From UBA12078 sp964556955 (lineage in GTDB: Bacteria > Patescibacteriota > Dojkabacteria > SC72): a DNA stretch of 20,673 nucleotides. Below, piece after piece: positions 6,735 to 15,059 of the stretch. Position numbers and translations under genes: made by a program. Within the stretch, counting starts at the first letter, position 1. Each line of letters opens with the position of its first letter. The stretch is taken from contig CAZKXP010000009.1 of assembly GCA_964556955.1 (NCBI GenBank), positions 1 to 20,673 of the forward strand, in the 5' to 3' direction. The notes under the pieces were generated by a model. The model saw only the letters and a list, made by a program, of their open reading frames with translations, had not been told where the DNA came from and did no database searches.

Positions 6735-7073
6735 ATGAGAGTCAAAGGTGGAACAGTAAGAACAAGAAAACATAACAAGATCCTTAAGGCAACAAAAGGA
6801 TACAGGATGACCAAGAACAGACTCTACAGAGTCGCACACGAGGCATACATGCATGCTGGACAGTATGCATATGCAGATAGACAAAAAAGGCAAGCTCAAG
6901 TCAGAAGACTCTGGATTGCAAGAATAAATGCTGCTTGCAAAGAGAACGACATCAAGTACAAAGATTTAATCGCAGGACTTAAAGCAAAGAATATGGAACT
7001 TAATAGACAGATATTGGCAGACCTAGCATACAACAATCCTTCTGTATTTTCTTTTGTAGTAAAATCTCTTTAG
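6735..7073 (+). CDS. rplT: 50S ribosomal protein L20
   Basis: L20 binds 23S rRNA early in large-subunit assembly and in many bacteria represses its own operon. The protein is 112 residues, normal length. It starts MRVKGGTVRTRKHNKILK and continues with TKGYRMTKNRLYRVA (20-34), then AGQYAYADRQKRQ (41-53) and RRLWIARINAACKEN (57-71), the best-conserved L20 segments; LNRQILADLAYNNP matches the C-terminal helix. The 11-nt spacer to rpmI has no Shine-Dalgarno site. A strong hairpin terminator begins 21 nt after the stop, making this the last gene of the thrS-infC-rpmI-rplT unit. I could not identify an L20-binding pseudoknot. Confidence 0.95.
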   Translation: MRVKGGTVRTRKHNKILKATKGYRMTKNRLYRVAHEAYMHAGQYAYADRQKRQAQVRRLWIARINAACKENDIKYKDLIAGLKAKNMELNRQILADLAYNNPSVFSFVVKSL

Positions 7074-7093
7074 GGTTCTTTAACTTGTATTTT

Positions 7094-7125
7094 AAAGGAC
7101 TCTGCAAAGAGTCCTTTTTCTTTTT
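7094..7125 (+). terminator. Strong intrinsic terminator after rplT
   Basis: The 10-bp perfect stem AAAGGACTCT (7094-7103) / AGAGTCCTTT (7108-7117) has a GCAA (GNRA) tetraloop and is followed by a T-rich tract to 7125. It separates the ribosomal-protein unit from pheS. It is the clearest terminator in the window. Confidence 0.93.
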
Positions 7126-7137
7126 AAACAAACAATA

Positions 7138-7150
7138 TACAATATATAAA
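7138..7150 (+). promoter_or_regulatory. Possible -10 region of pheS
   Basis: After the rplT terminator a new promoter is needed for pheST. Overlapping candidates are TACAAT (7138-7143) and TATAAA (7145-7150). The second would give a leader of about 15 nt before the ATG at 7172. The -35 region is poor. A weak purine stretch, GAGAAAG (7160-7166), is the only Shine-Dalgarno-like element near a start in this window. Confidence 0.3.
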
Positions 7151-7171
7151 GTTAAAATTGAGAAAGTACAG

Positions 7172-8197
7172 ATGGATAACACACTAGAAAAATTAAGTAC
7201 TGAAATAGAGAAAGATTTAGAACTTTCATACTCAGAATTAAAAGCAAAATATATCGGAATTGAAGGCCTTCTTACACTAGCACTAAAAAGAATATCTAGC
7301 ATACCAAACGAGAAAAAAGCCGAATATGGGAAAGAAGTAAACATTCTAAAAGCAAGATTCCAGGAGCTTCTTGATCAAAAACAAGCACAAATTAGTGTAT
7401 ATTCACAAAACAAAAGAATAGATCCCACCGCTCCTTTCGATATTAATACTCCTAAAGAAAAACGAACATATATCCTAGATACAAAAGGGACAAAACATCC
7501 ACTACACAAAGAAGTAGAAAAGCTTGTCGATATATTCCAAAAAATGGGGTTTGATGTATTAGAGAGCAAACAGATAGATGATGATTTCCATATGTTTGAA
7601 TCTTTGAATTTCCCTACAGGACATCCTGCAAGAGATATGTACGATACATTCTGGACAGATGATGGTTTTGTATTACCAGCACATACATCAACTATGCAAA
7701 ATCGTGCAATGAAGCAGTTCGGACCTCCTCCCATACGAGTAGTATTACCAGGAAGATGTTTTAGGAATGAAGCAACAGATGCAAGTCATGAGCACACTTT
7801 CTACCAGATAGAAGGAGTATATATTGATAAAGGGATCTCCCTTTCAAATATGAAAGCTACAATTAAAACCTTCTTAGAAAAATATCTCGAAACAGACCTA
7901 GAGGTTAGAATGCAACCTGCATATTTCCCATTCACAGAACCTGATTGTGAATTTGTAATCAGTTGTCCTTTCTGTAATAAGGCAGGATGTTCTACATGTG
8001 GACACTCTGGATGGATAGAGTTGATGGGGTGCGGTATGATACATCCAAATGTACTAAGAGCTGGGGGTATAGATCCGGATCAATACTCTGGCTTCGCGTG
8101 GGGCTTTGGTGTTGACCGTTTAGTAATGATAAAACTCGGGATTCAAGATATTAGACTTCTTCGTGATTCAAACCTTAACTTCTTACGCCAACTTTAA
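7172..8197 (+). CDS. pheS: Phenylalanyl-tRNA synthetase alpha subunit
   Basis: Catalytic subunit of the (alpha-beta)2 enzyme that charges tRNA-Phe. From ATG 7172 it has 341 residues. A charged helical N-terminal arm (1-80) binds tRNA. The class II core includes HPLHKEVEKLVDIFQKMGF (109-127), motif 2 around RCFRNEATDASHEHTFYQIE (195-214) and motif 3 GFGVDRL (311-317). Four cysteines (265, 268, 273, 276), just before SGWIELMGCGMIHP, form a CxxC-x4-CxxC zinc-ribbon-like insert, as I recall in many Gram-positive PheS. An in-frame TTG at 7085 would lengthen the protein, but that region encodes the rplT terminator hairpin, so ATG 7172 is preferred. pheT follows after one base. Confidence 0.95.
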   Translation: MDNTLEKLSTEIEKDLELSYSELKAKYIGIEGLLTLALKRISSIPNEKKAEYGKEVNILKARFQELLDQKQAQISVYSQNKRIDPTAPFDINTPKEKRTYILDTKGTKHPLHKEVEKLVDIFQKMGFDVLESKQIDDDFHMFESLNFPTGHPARDMYDTFWTDDGFVLPAHTSTMQNRAMKQFGPPPIRVVLPGRCFRNEATDASHEHTFYQIEGVYIDKGISLSNMKATIKTFLEKYLETDLEVRMQPAYFPFTEPDCEFVISCPFCNKAGCSTCGHSGWIELMGCGMIHPNVLRAGGIDPDQYSGFAWGFGVDRLVMIKLGIQDIRLLRDSNLNFLRQL

Positions 8198-8198
8198 T

Positions 8199-10682
8199 AT
8201 GAAAGTATCTGTAAAGCTTTTAAAACAATTAGGTAATATCGAACAAACAAATACAGATATTGTAAGAGTGATAAAAGAGCATATCGGGGAAGTTGAATCC
8301 ATACAGGATATGGCTTCTGACTACGAGGGTATAGTCGTTGCTGAAATAGTAGAAAAGGGAGACCATCCAAATGCTGATAAATTAGGGATATACAAACTAA
8401 ACATAGCCACAGAAGAAAGTGTTCAGGTACTCGCAGGAGACAAGACGCTTGAAGTGGGTGATAAAGTTGCTTACTTAAAACCTGGCTCCAAGATTCCATA
8501 TACAATATATACAGAGGAAAAGCCTGTTGTCATAGAAGCAAGAGAAATGCGCGGAATTTTGTCTAATGGAATGATGGGTTCTGAGAGAGAATTAAATCTC
8601 GGTCCTGATCATACTGTAGTTATGAAGTTACCACAGGATGCTCCCGTAGGACAATCTTTCTCACAATACTACGGATTAGACGACTTCATCATTGAGATCG
8701 AAAATAAGGCACTGACAAATAGGGGAGACCTCTTTGGCATATTAGGATTGGCCCGAGAACTTACAGTAATATTGGGGAACACTTTTAATACACCCGATTG
8801 GTACAAAGACACCTCTTTGGATTTAACACCTAAATCAAGCTGCTTACCTTTGAATATTGTAAACGATGCAGAAGTATTATGTCCAAGATACACAGCAATA
8901 GTCATAGATAATATCAATATTGCCCAATCTCCATTGTGGCTTAAAAGCGCCTTGCTCCGACTAGGGTACAAACCTATAAACAATATTGTAGATATTACAA
9001 ACTATATCGCCCATATTTCTGGACAACCTCTTCATGCTTTTGACTATGACAAGATAGTCTCAAAAGATCCCAATAGCAATGGTATTGCCAATATCAATAT
9101 CAGGATGGCAACACAAGGAGAGAGTATTCTTGGATTGGATGATAAGGTTCATGCACTTAATGATCGTGTCATGGTTATTGCCGACAACACAAACCCCATT
9201 GCTATCGCCGGCATCATGGGAGGAGCAGAAACTGAAGTTGATAAGAATACAAAGAGGGTTGTACTTGAGAGTGCGAACTTTGATAAAACAATCGTTAGAA
9301 AAACATCTATGCTCCTCGGTCTTCAGACAGAAGCAGGAACTAAATTCAAACACGCACTTACTCCCGAACAGTGTCTTCCAGTACTTAAAGAAACTACAAA
9401 AATGATCGTAGAATTAGCCAATGGGAGTATTGCTTCGGAAATTATTGATATATACCCATCTCCTAAATCGCGAAACTCAATATCCTTCAGTGTCTCAAAC
9501 TTAACAACAGTAACAGGTTTGGATTTGAACAAAGAGGTCGTACTAAGAATCCTTACCAACCTTGAATATGAAATACTTGAAGATCATGATGATAATCTAG
9601 TAGTCAAAGCACCTACCTGGAGAGAAGATATATCCATAAAGGAAGATATTTTTGAAGATGTAGCTAGAGTATATGGATATAACAATATAGAGCCCATATT
9701 ACCTACAAGAGATCTCATTCCATCAAGAGGGAATGCAATATATGAGTTAAAGAGAGCAATAAGACAGTTGTTGGCAGATAAAGGGTGTAATGAAACAGAT
9801 ACATATAGCTTCACAAATGTTCAAACAATTAAAAACGCCGGTATGACTCCTGAGAAGGCATATATTATCAAAAACCCATTAGCCCCAGAACTTGCTTTGA
9901 TGCGTACCTCTCTCATTCCGACTCTACTTTCAAAAGTACAATACAACTATCAAGAAGGATTTGAAAAGATGGCACTTTTTGAAATGAATCTTTCCCATCA
10001 GAAAGACTATACAGATAATGATGGACTTCCTGTAGAGGACTGGCATCTCTCCATGATCCTTTCTTCTTCTGAGAAGCGAGAGGATTCTGCATACTACCAA
10101 GCGAAGTATTATGCAGACCAAATTCTTGGTTTAACAAAAATTATGCCTAGCTATGTGTTAATCGCAGATTATTCCGAAGATGACATTCCAAGCTATATGA
10201 AAGATATTTTGTACACCTTTGATCCTAATACCTCTGCACTGATTCTTTGCGAAGGAGAAATCCTTGGAATAGTGGGGGAGATAGATAACAAAGTAAAAGG
10301 GAACTTCAAGCTTCCCCTATATACTGCGGGTATTGATATCAACCTAAACAAACTCATAAATTACCATAACAATACAAAGATCCTAAACAAAGTATCAAAA
10401 TATCCCGAAAGTAGGATAGATCTTTGCTTTGAAGTTGAACAAGATATAAAGTATGCAAGTATTTTTGACACCATATACCAAGCCATAAACAACGATCAAC
10501 TTATGGGCAATATCTCATGTATAGATATCTATAAAGAGAAGAACGGGAGCACAAAGAAGAAGATTACATTTAGAATAGCAATTCGAAGCATTGAAAGGAC
10601 ACTCTCAGAAAAAGATTTAAAAGAAATCATCGAAAATATCAAGAATAACATAGAAGAAAATACTGGTGGCTTACTAGTCTAG
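8199..10682 (+). CDS. pheT: Phenylalanyl-tRNA synthetase beta subunit
   Basis: Structural, tRNA-binding and editing subunit of PheRS, 827 residues. In order: an EMAP-type tRNA-binding domain (about 42-150, with GDHPNADKL at 54-62), the B3/B4 editing region (LCPRYTAIVIDNI at 227-239, then NIVDITNYI), a B5 domain (about 430-505, with LVVKAPTWREDI and EDVARVYGY), the catalytic-like core, and a C-terminal ferredoxin-fold anticodon-binding domain (about 735-827, with SKYPESRIDLCFEV). Length and domain set are normal. ATG 8199 lies one base after the pheS stop and begins MKVSVKLL, the standard start; an upstream GTG at 8163 would overlap pheS and is not needed. Its TAG shares the CTAG at 10679-10682 with the stop of the convergent gene. 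Confidence 0.95.
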   Translation: MKVSVKLLKQLGNIEQTNTDIVRVIKEHIGEVESIQDMASDYEGIVVAEIVEKGDHPNADKLGIYKLNIATEESVQVLAGDKTLEVGDKVAYLKPGSKIPYTIYTEEKPVVIEAREMRGILSNGMMGSERELNLGPDHTVVMKLPQDAPVGQSFSQYYGLDDFIIEIENKALTNRGDLFGILGLARELTVILGNTFNTPDWYKDTSLDLTPKSSCLPLNIVNDAEVLCPRYTAIVIDNINIAQSPLWLKSALLRLGYKPINNIVDITNYIAHISGQPLHAFDYDKIVSKDPNSNGIANINIRMATQGESILGLDDKVHALNDRVMVIADNTNPIAIAGIMGGAETEVDKNTKRVVLESANFDKTIVRKTSMLLGLQTEAGTKFKHALTPEQCLPVLKETTKMIVELANGSIASEIIDIYPSPKSRNSISFSVSNLTTVTGLDLNKEVVLRILTNLEYEILEDHDDNLVVKAPTWREDISIKEDIFEDVARVYGYNNIEPILPTRDLIPSRGNAIYELKRAIRQLLADKGCNETDTYSFTNVQTIKNAGMTPEKAYIIKNPLAPELALMRTSLIPTLLSKVQYNYQEGFEKMALFEMNLSHQKDYTDNDGLPVEDWHLSMILSSSEKREDSAYYQAKYYADQILGLTKIMPSYVLIADYSEDDIPSYMKDILYTFDPNTSALILCEGEILGIVGEIDNKVKGNFKLPLYTAGIDINLNKLINYHNNTKILNKVSKYPESRIDLCFEVEQDIKYASIFDTIYQAINNDQLMGNISCIDIYKEKNGSTKKKITFRIAIRSIERTLSEKDLKEIIENIKNNIEENTGGLLV

Positions 10683-13630
10683 TAAGTAACAGAGATTGGT
10701 GACGCAACTATTGTCGCGCTACCTTTCATAGCGCTAGCCTTAATTGTATATGACCCTCGAGCCATTGGTGCTGTATTCCATGTATATGTCCACCCATTAG
10801 ACCCATCAGTATCACTTCCACTAGCTACAACACTTCCGGCTTTCTCAATAGAGAAGGCCACACTATCCACAGATCCTCCGGTGGAGTTAGCAACAATACT
10901 CACATTACCCGAAACTGTAGCACCATTTACTGGATTTATAATGCTTAATGAAATACCAGACCCCTGTGCAACGATATTGATACTCACACTAGCGGTATTT
11001 GATTTGCCATAATTGTCTACCGCGGTTACACTCACAGTATGAGTCCCTGTGCCTGTAGAAGAGGGGACTACATAGTTTACAGTAAATGTACCATCTGCAT
11101 TTATACTTGCTCCCGCAATATTATTCCCATCAAACTTAGCAGAAAAACCACTAATACTTTCTAAAAACGCAACTGATCCTGATATCGTTAAAGTACTTCC
11201 CGCTTCTACGGATTGAGATGTGGATGGAGAGGCAATATCAACCACTGGAGCATTGTCTGGCCCCAAAGGTAATGAACAGACACCCGTAGCAGGTTCCGCT
11301 GTAAGATATGCTGATCCTTCCATAGATGTAAGATATTTTTCGTATGCTCCTTGTTGTAGCGTATTTGATAGCTTATTGTTAATTACATATTTTGTTGAAG
11401 TAAGTCCATACTTTTGCGCTGCAGACAGATTGGAAGGAACCAGATTATTAGAAGTACAAACTTGAACAGCCTTACGACTATCAGCAGCAGGTGCTCCACC
11501 TTCTACATATACTGATGCCTCTTTAGTACATTCTACGCCATCTGCTGGAGAAGCTCCTGTATCAGTACATACTGTCGTAGAAAGAACGCCCGCTGGTCTA
11601 CTGTATGTACTTGGTACATAGGTATCTGCCACTCTCTTTACGAAAGAATTGGCAATACGCAGTGGAATTGTCGATCCCCATGCACCTGGTGCTACTTCTC
11701 CATTGTTATTACCATTCCATACTGCGACCACGAGATTCTGATAATAGATAATCGTGGTTAAATCTTTTGGACCATCAGTCGTTCCTGTCTTACCACAAAC
11801 TCTCTTTCCATTTACAGAGTAGTAACCATTATCAGGACGATCATTAAATCCACCAAGATCACAAAGCATCCAGTTAACAGCATATATTTCATTCTCCTTG
11901 TATATTCTTGTACCCTCTGGTTCCGTAAATTCCTCCAATACCTCCCCATTAGAATCTTCCACCTTTAATATTGCTGTAACATCATATTTGGTACCACCGT
12001 TGGCCAATACAGTGTAGGCAGTCGCATGCTCAAGAAGCGTCTCCTCTCCAGAACCCAAAGCTAAACTTAACCCATAACCAGCCTTACTGGACAAGCTTGT
12101 AATCCCAACTGTCTCTGCTGTTTTAAGGAAATTATCTATACCCACCATCTGCAATGTATATACCGCAGGTACATTTCGAGAATATACCAAGGCCTTCCTT
12201 GCGGTCATTAATCCCATATTTTTGTCATCCCAGTTTTGGGGATCATATGTACCAAAACTTATCTGTTCCAAATCTGGAGCCTCTGTCCAAGGACCATATC
12301 CTTGTGTTATGGCAGTAAGGTAAACAAAAGGCTTGATTGAAGAACCCATCTGCCTCAAGCTCACTGCAATATTTACATTGCCATCTACACGAGGATCTTC
12401 CGTATTCCAATAGTCTACAGATCCGACCATTGAGAGTACCTGACCATTATTAGGATCCATCACTACCATAGCACCATTATTAATATTGTTTCGTTTAGCA
12501 TTATCTACACCCTTTTGCACCTCTTCCTCTGCCATCTGTTGTGTCGAATAATCCAAAGTAGTAGTAACCTTCAAGCCACCCATTTCTACACGATCTATAC
12601 CATACTTATCTACCAACAACTGCTTAACATAGAAGACAAAATGAGGAGCTTTAATATCTATCACCTTATCACTGTAAACTACCTCCTCATTTCTAGCCTC
12701 TTCAATTTCTTCATCTGTGACACCAATCATAGCTTTATGCTTAGACATCTGATCCAGAACATAATTTTTTCGAGTCTCAGCCAAATCGGGATTGGTACCA
12801 TACAAAGGAGAATAGACGCCAGGACTTTGTATAATGCCTGCTAGTACAGCACTCTCGGCTAAGGTAAGTTCACTTACATCTTTACCAAAATATGCATTCG
12901 CGGCAGCCTGGAATCCATAGTTTACTCCTCCTAAAGGGATCTCATTCATATACATCTGTAAAATCTCGTCTTTGGTTAATGTTTGTTCTACCTGCATTGT
13001 AATCAAGATCTCTTTGATCTTTCTAACATATGTTTGCTTGTAAGCCTCATCACCTAATACATCGTAAAGAATAGTATTCCTTACCAACTGCTGTGTTACC
13101 GTACTAGCACCTCCTGTAATACCCCCAGCCTTTAGATTTCTTAATACAGCAGACAATATACCCTTGTAATCCAAACCCTTGTGCTGATAGAACTCAATAT
13201 CCTCCGCTGCTAAAACAGCCCATTTTGTATAGTCTGGGATCTTATCTATGGACACAAATTCTCTATTCTGGTTTCCGTATATTGTATAGAGTAGGGTACC
13301 ATTCCTATCAAATATCTGTGTGCTCTTCTCTGAATCTCTTGCTACCAACTCATCAGGCGCTGGAAGCGATTTTTGAAGTCCTTTTAGGAAAATACCAACT
13401 GCTAACAATACAATACAACCGAGAAAGAACAGTATTCCTATACCTATGTACAATATTTTCTTCATCTTGGGTTTCATTGGTTTGCGACCCTTACCACGAC
13501 TATTCTTTGATACATTAGAAGAATTCATTCTTTTAAAAACATCATAAGAGGTCAACCCCCAAAGTTTCCTCGTAGGTCTTCTTGATGGTGCCTGTCTTCT
13601 AGAATTTGATAATCCGACACTATATTTCAT
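10679..13630 (-). CDS. Class A penicillin-binding protein (PBP1-type) with C-terminal Ig-like domains
   Basis: Bifunctional peptidoglycan synthase: a glycosyltransferase polymerises lipid II and a transpeptidase cross-links the peptides. 983 residues, type II membrane topology: a basic cytosolic tail (1-56), one membrane helix (about 57-83), then the extracellular part. The GT51 domain has EDIEFYQHKG (143-152, catalytic Glu143), GGASTVTQQLVRN (173-185) and QMYMNEIPLGG (225-235). The transpeptidase has SSIK (430-433, nucleophile Ser430), SRN (484-486) and KTG (614-616); all catalytic residues are present. A linker with four Cys (688, 701, 725, 785) could form two disulfides. Two Ig-like domains follow (about 793-888 and 893-983). 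A -10 box lies 5 nt before the ATG. It is convergent with pheT and divergent from hisS. Confidence 0.93.
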   Translation of the reverse strand: MKYSVGLSNSRRQAPSRRPTRKLWGLTSYDVFKRMNSSNVSKNSRGKGRKPMKPKMKKILYIGIGILFFLGCIVLLAVGIFLKGLQKSLPAPDELVARDSEKSTQIFDRNGTLLYTIYGNQNREFVSIDKIPDYTKWAVLAAEDIEFYQHKGLDYKGILSAVLRNLKAGGITGGASTVTQQLVRNTILYDVLGDEAYKQTYVRKIKEILITMQVEQTLTKDEILQMYMNEIPLGGVNYGFQAAANAYFGKDVSELTLAESAVLAGIIQSPGVYSPLYGTNPDLAETRKNYVLDQMSKHKAMIGVTDEEIEEARNEEVVYSDKVIDIKAPHFVFYVKQLLVDKYGIDRVEMGGLKVTTTLDYSTQQMAEEEVQKGVDNAKRNNINNGAMVVMDPNNGQVLSMVGSVDYWNTEDPRVDGNVNIAVSLRQMGSSIKPFVYLTAITQGYGPWTEAPDLEQISFGTYDPQNWDDKNMGLMTARKALVYSRNVPAVYTLQMVGIDNFLKTAETVGITSLSSKAGYGLSLALGSGEETLLEHATAYTVLANGGTKYDVTAILKVEDSNGEVLEEFTEPEGTRIYKENEIYAVNWMLCDLGGFNDRPDNGYYSVNGKRVCGKTGTTDGPKDLTTIIYYQNLVVAVWNGNNNGEVAPGAWGSTIPLRIANSFVKRVADTYVPSTYSRPAGVLSTTVCTDTGASPADGVECTKEASVYVEGGAPAADSRKAVQVCTSNNLVPSNLSAAQKYGLTSTKYVINNKLSNTLQQGAYEKYLTSMEGSAYLTAEPATGVCSLPLGPDNAPVVDIASPSTSQSVEAGSTLTISGSVAFLESISGFSAKFDGNNIAGASINADGTFTVNYVVPSSTGTGTHTVSVTAVDNYGKSNTASVSINIVAQGSGISLSIINPVNGATVSGNVSIVANSTGGSVDSVAFSIEKAGSVVASGSDTDGSNGWTYTWNTAPMARGSYTIKASAMKGSATIVASPISVTY

Positions 13631-13635
13631 TATTT

Positions 13636-13641
13636 ACTATA
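13636..13641 (-). promoter_or_regulatory. -10 box of the PBP gene, leaderless type
   Basis: On the - strand TATAGT (5 of 6) ends 5 nt before the ATG at 13630, so transcription should begin at or within a base or two of the start codon. No -35 or Shine-Dalgarno site is evident. It shares the 102-nt divergent spacer with the hisS promoter. Confidence 0.45.
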
Positions 13642-13716
13642 CCCTGGCAGGTTAAATATATATTTTGAATATATATAATTTAGCATATTTATTCAAGCTC
13701 AACTGTAAATGCAATA

Positions 13717-13725
13717 TGATATAAT
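13717..13725 (+). promoter_or_regulatory. Extended -10 promoter of hisS
   Basis: TGATATAAT is a perfect extended -10. It ends 7 nt before ATG 13733, again predicting a leaderless mRNA. An in-frame ATG at 13709 lies upstream of this box and would fall outside such a transcript, which favours the 13733 start. Confidence 0.6.
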
Positions 13726-13732
13726 CGAAATT

Positions 13733-15025
13733 ATGGAAAACAAACTTTCTACATCACCCTACAAAGGAGCTACAGATGTATATCCTAAGGAAATGATTAC
13801 GAAGTCATACCTTTTTGATATCTGGAAATCAGTTGCAGAAAGATTTGGCTTCGAAGAATACGATACCCCCATCTTGGAAGAAGCCCAACTTTACAGAGCA
13901 AAATCTGGAGATGAGTTAGCCAATACTCAGCTTTACAATTTCATTGATAAAGGAGGACGGGAGGTCGCTATAAAACCAGAAATGACACCTTCTTTAGCCA
14001 GAATGGTTGCTGCAAAGAAAAATGAACTCGTATTTCCACTTAAATGGTTCAATATTAGTAAATATTACAGATATGAAAAGCCTCAAAAGGGTAGGAGACG
14101 AGAGTTTATTCAGTTAAATATAGACATTTTGGGAGTTCCAACATTAGAAGCTGAAATAGAGATTTTCCAATACATTCTGACCGTTATGAAAGAACTGAAA
14201 GCTCCATCAAATACATATGAAATTAGGGTAAACAGTAGATATCTTCTAGACTATCTATTTGAAAACATTTTAGAACTTCCTTCTGAGAAGAAACCCAAAG
14301 TTGCAAGAGCAATAGATAACTATACAAAGCTAAGCAATACCGATTTTATTGAATATCTCGAAGAGCTAGAACTTACAAAAACACAAATTAGTGATCTTTT
14401 AAATTTCCTTAAATGGGATCTTAAAGACCTAAAGAAAATTGAGAAAGAATCATCCGGTGCAAAAGATTTGCTAGAGCTATTCGAACGAATCAAAACCCTT
14501 GGCTTAACAAATATTCGTTTTGAGCCTTCCATTATGCGAGGCCTAGCATACTATACCGGCACTGTAATTGAGATGTTTGATATCGGAAGCAAAGAAAATC
14601 CTCGTGCTCTGTTCGGAGGGGGAAGATATGACGATCTGCTCTCAATGTTTGGACAGGAAAAACTCCCTGCTTTTGGTATTGGTTGGGGGGACATAACTAC
14701 AGAAGACTATCTACAAACCTATGATTTAATTCCAAAAGAAACAACCAAGACTCAGGTCTTCATACCTCTGCTAGATTCAAAATTGTATGGATATATCCAA
14801 GATATTGCTAACAAACTTAGGGATTCAAAGATAAATGTAGAGGTACAATTGACTTCTGCAAAACTTGCCAATCAACTTAAATATGCTTCTCGAAAAAATA
14901 TCCCTTGGGTCATAATAATAGGAGGGGATGAAATTAGTGCAAATCAGGTACAACTGAAAAATATGACATCCGGAGAACAATCATTAGTCTCATTAGACGA
15001 GGCTATCACAGCCGTAAAATCGTAA
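13733..15025 (+). CDS. hisS: Histidyl-tRNA synthetase with unusual motif 3
   Basis: Class II synthetase charging tRNA-His, 430 residues from ATG 13733. The start PYKGATDVYPKEM matches the conserved PxGTxDxxP of HisRS. GGREVAIKPEMTPSLARMV (74-92) and the motif 2 region KYYRYEKPQKGRRREFIQLN (110-129) follow. The His-specific RGLAYYTGTV (269-278) and GGGRYDDLL (295-303) are present. An insertion domain spans about 175-260, and the C-terminal anticodon-binding domain holds VFIPLLDSK and VIIIGGDE. Motif 3 reads PAFGIGWGD (312-320), where common bacterial HisRS has GxxxGxER, so the motif 3 Arg is missing. I recall a similar GxGxGD form in plant organellar-type HisRS. The HisA motif has Ala271 where Asp is usual. 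Start choice rests on the -10 box and family alignment. Confidence 0.92.
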   Translation: MENKLSTSPYKGATDVYPKEMITKSYLFDIWKSVAERFGFEEYDTPILEEAQLYRAKSGDELANTQLYNFIDKGGREVAIKPEMTPSLARMVAAKKNELVFPLKWFNISKYYRYEKPQKGRRREFIQLNIDILGVPTLEAEIEIFQYILTVMKELKAPSNTYEIRVNSRYLLDYLFENILELPSEKKPKVARAIDNYTKLSNTDFIEYLEELELTKTQISDLLNFLKWDLKDLKKIEKESSGAKDLLELFERIKTLGLTNIRFEPSIMRGLAYYTGTVIEMFDIGSKENPRALFGGGRYDDLLSMFGQEKLPAFGIGWGDITTEDYLQTYDLIPKETTKTQVFIPLLDSKLYGYIQDIANKLRDSKINVEVQLTSAKLANQLKYASRKNIPWVIIIGGDEISANQVQLKNMTSGEQSLVSLDEAITAVKS

Positions 15026-15059
15026 AGTATTTGAAAGGATACCGTACTAACATATATGA

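Noticed and set aside
7085..7171. In-frame TTG upstream of pheS reading MYFKGLCKESFFF, resembling a Phe-rich attenuator leader peptide over a hairpin.
   Set aside because: The Phe codons are simply the terminator T-tract. No alternative antiterminator pairing was found, there is no stop before pheS, and the hairpin is well explained as the rplT terminator.
8163..8198. GTG start for pheT overlapping pheS.
   Set aside because: ATG 8199 gives the conserved MKVSVKLL start one base after the pheS stop.
13709..13732. Earlier ATG for hisS adding eight residues (MQYDIIEI).
   Set aside because: The added codons contain the TGATATAAT promoter box, and the family start aligns better with ATG 13733.
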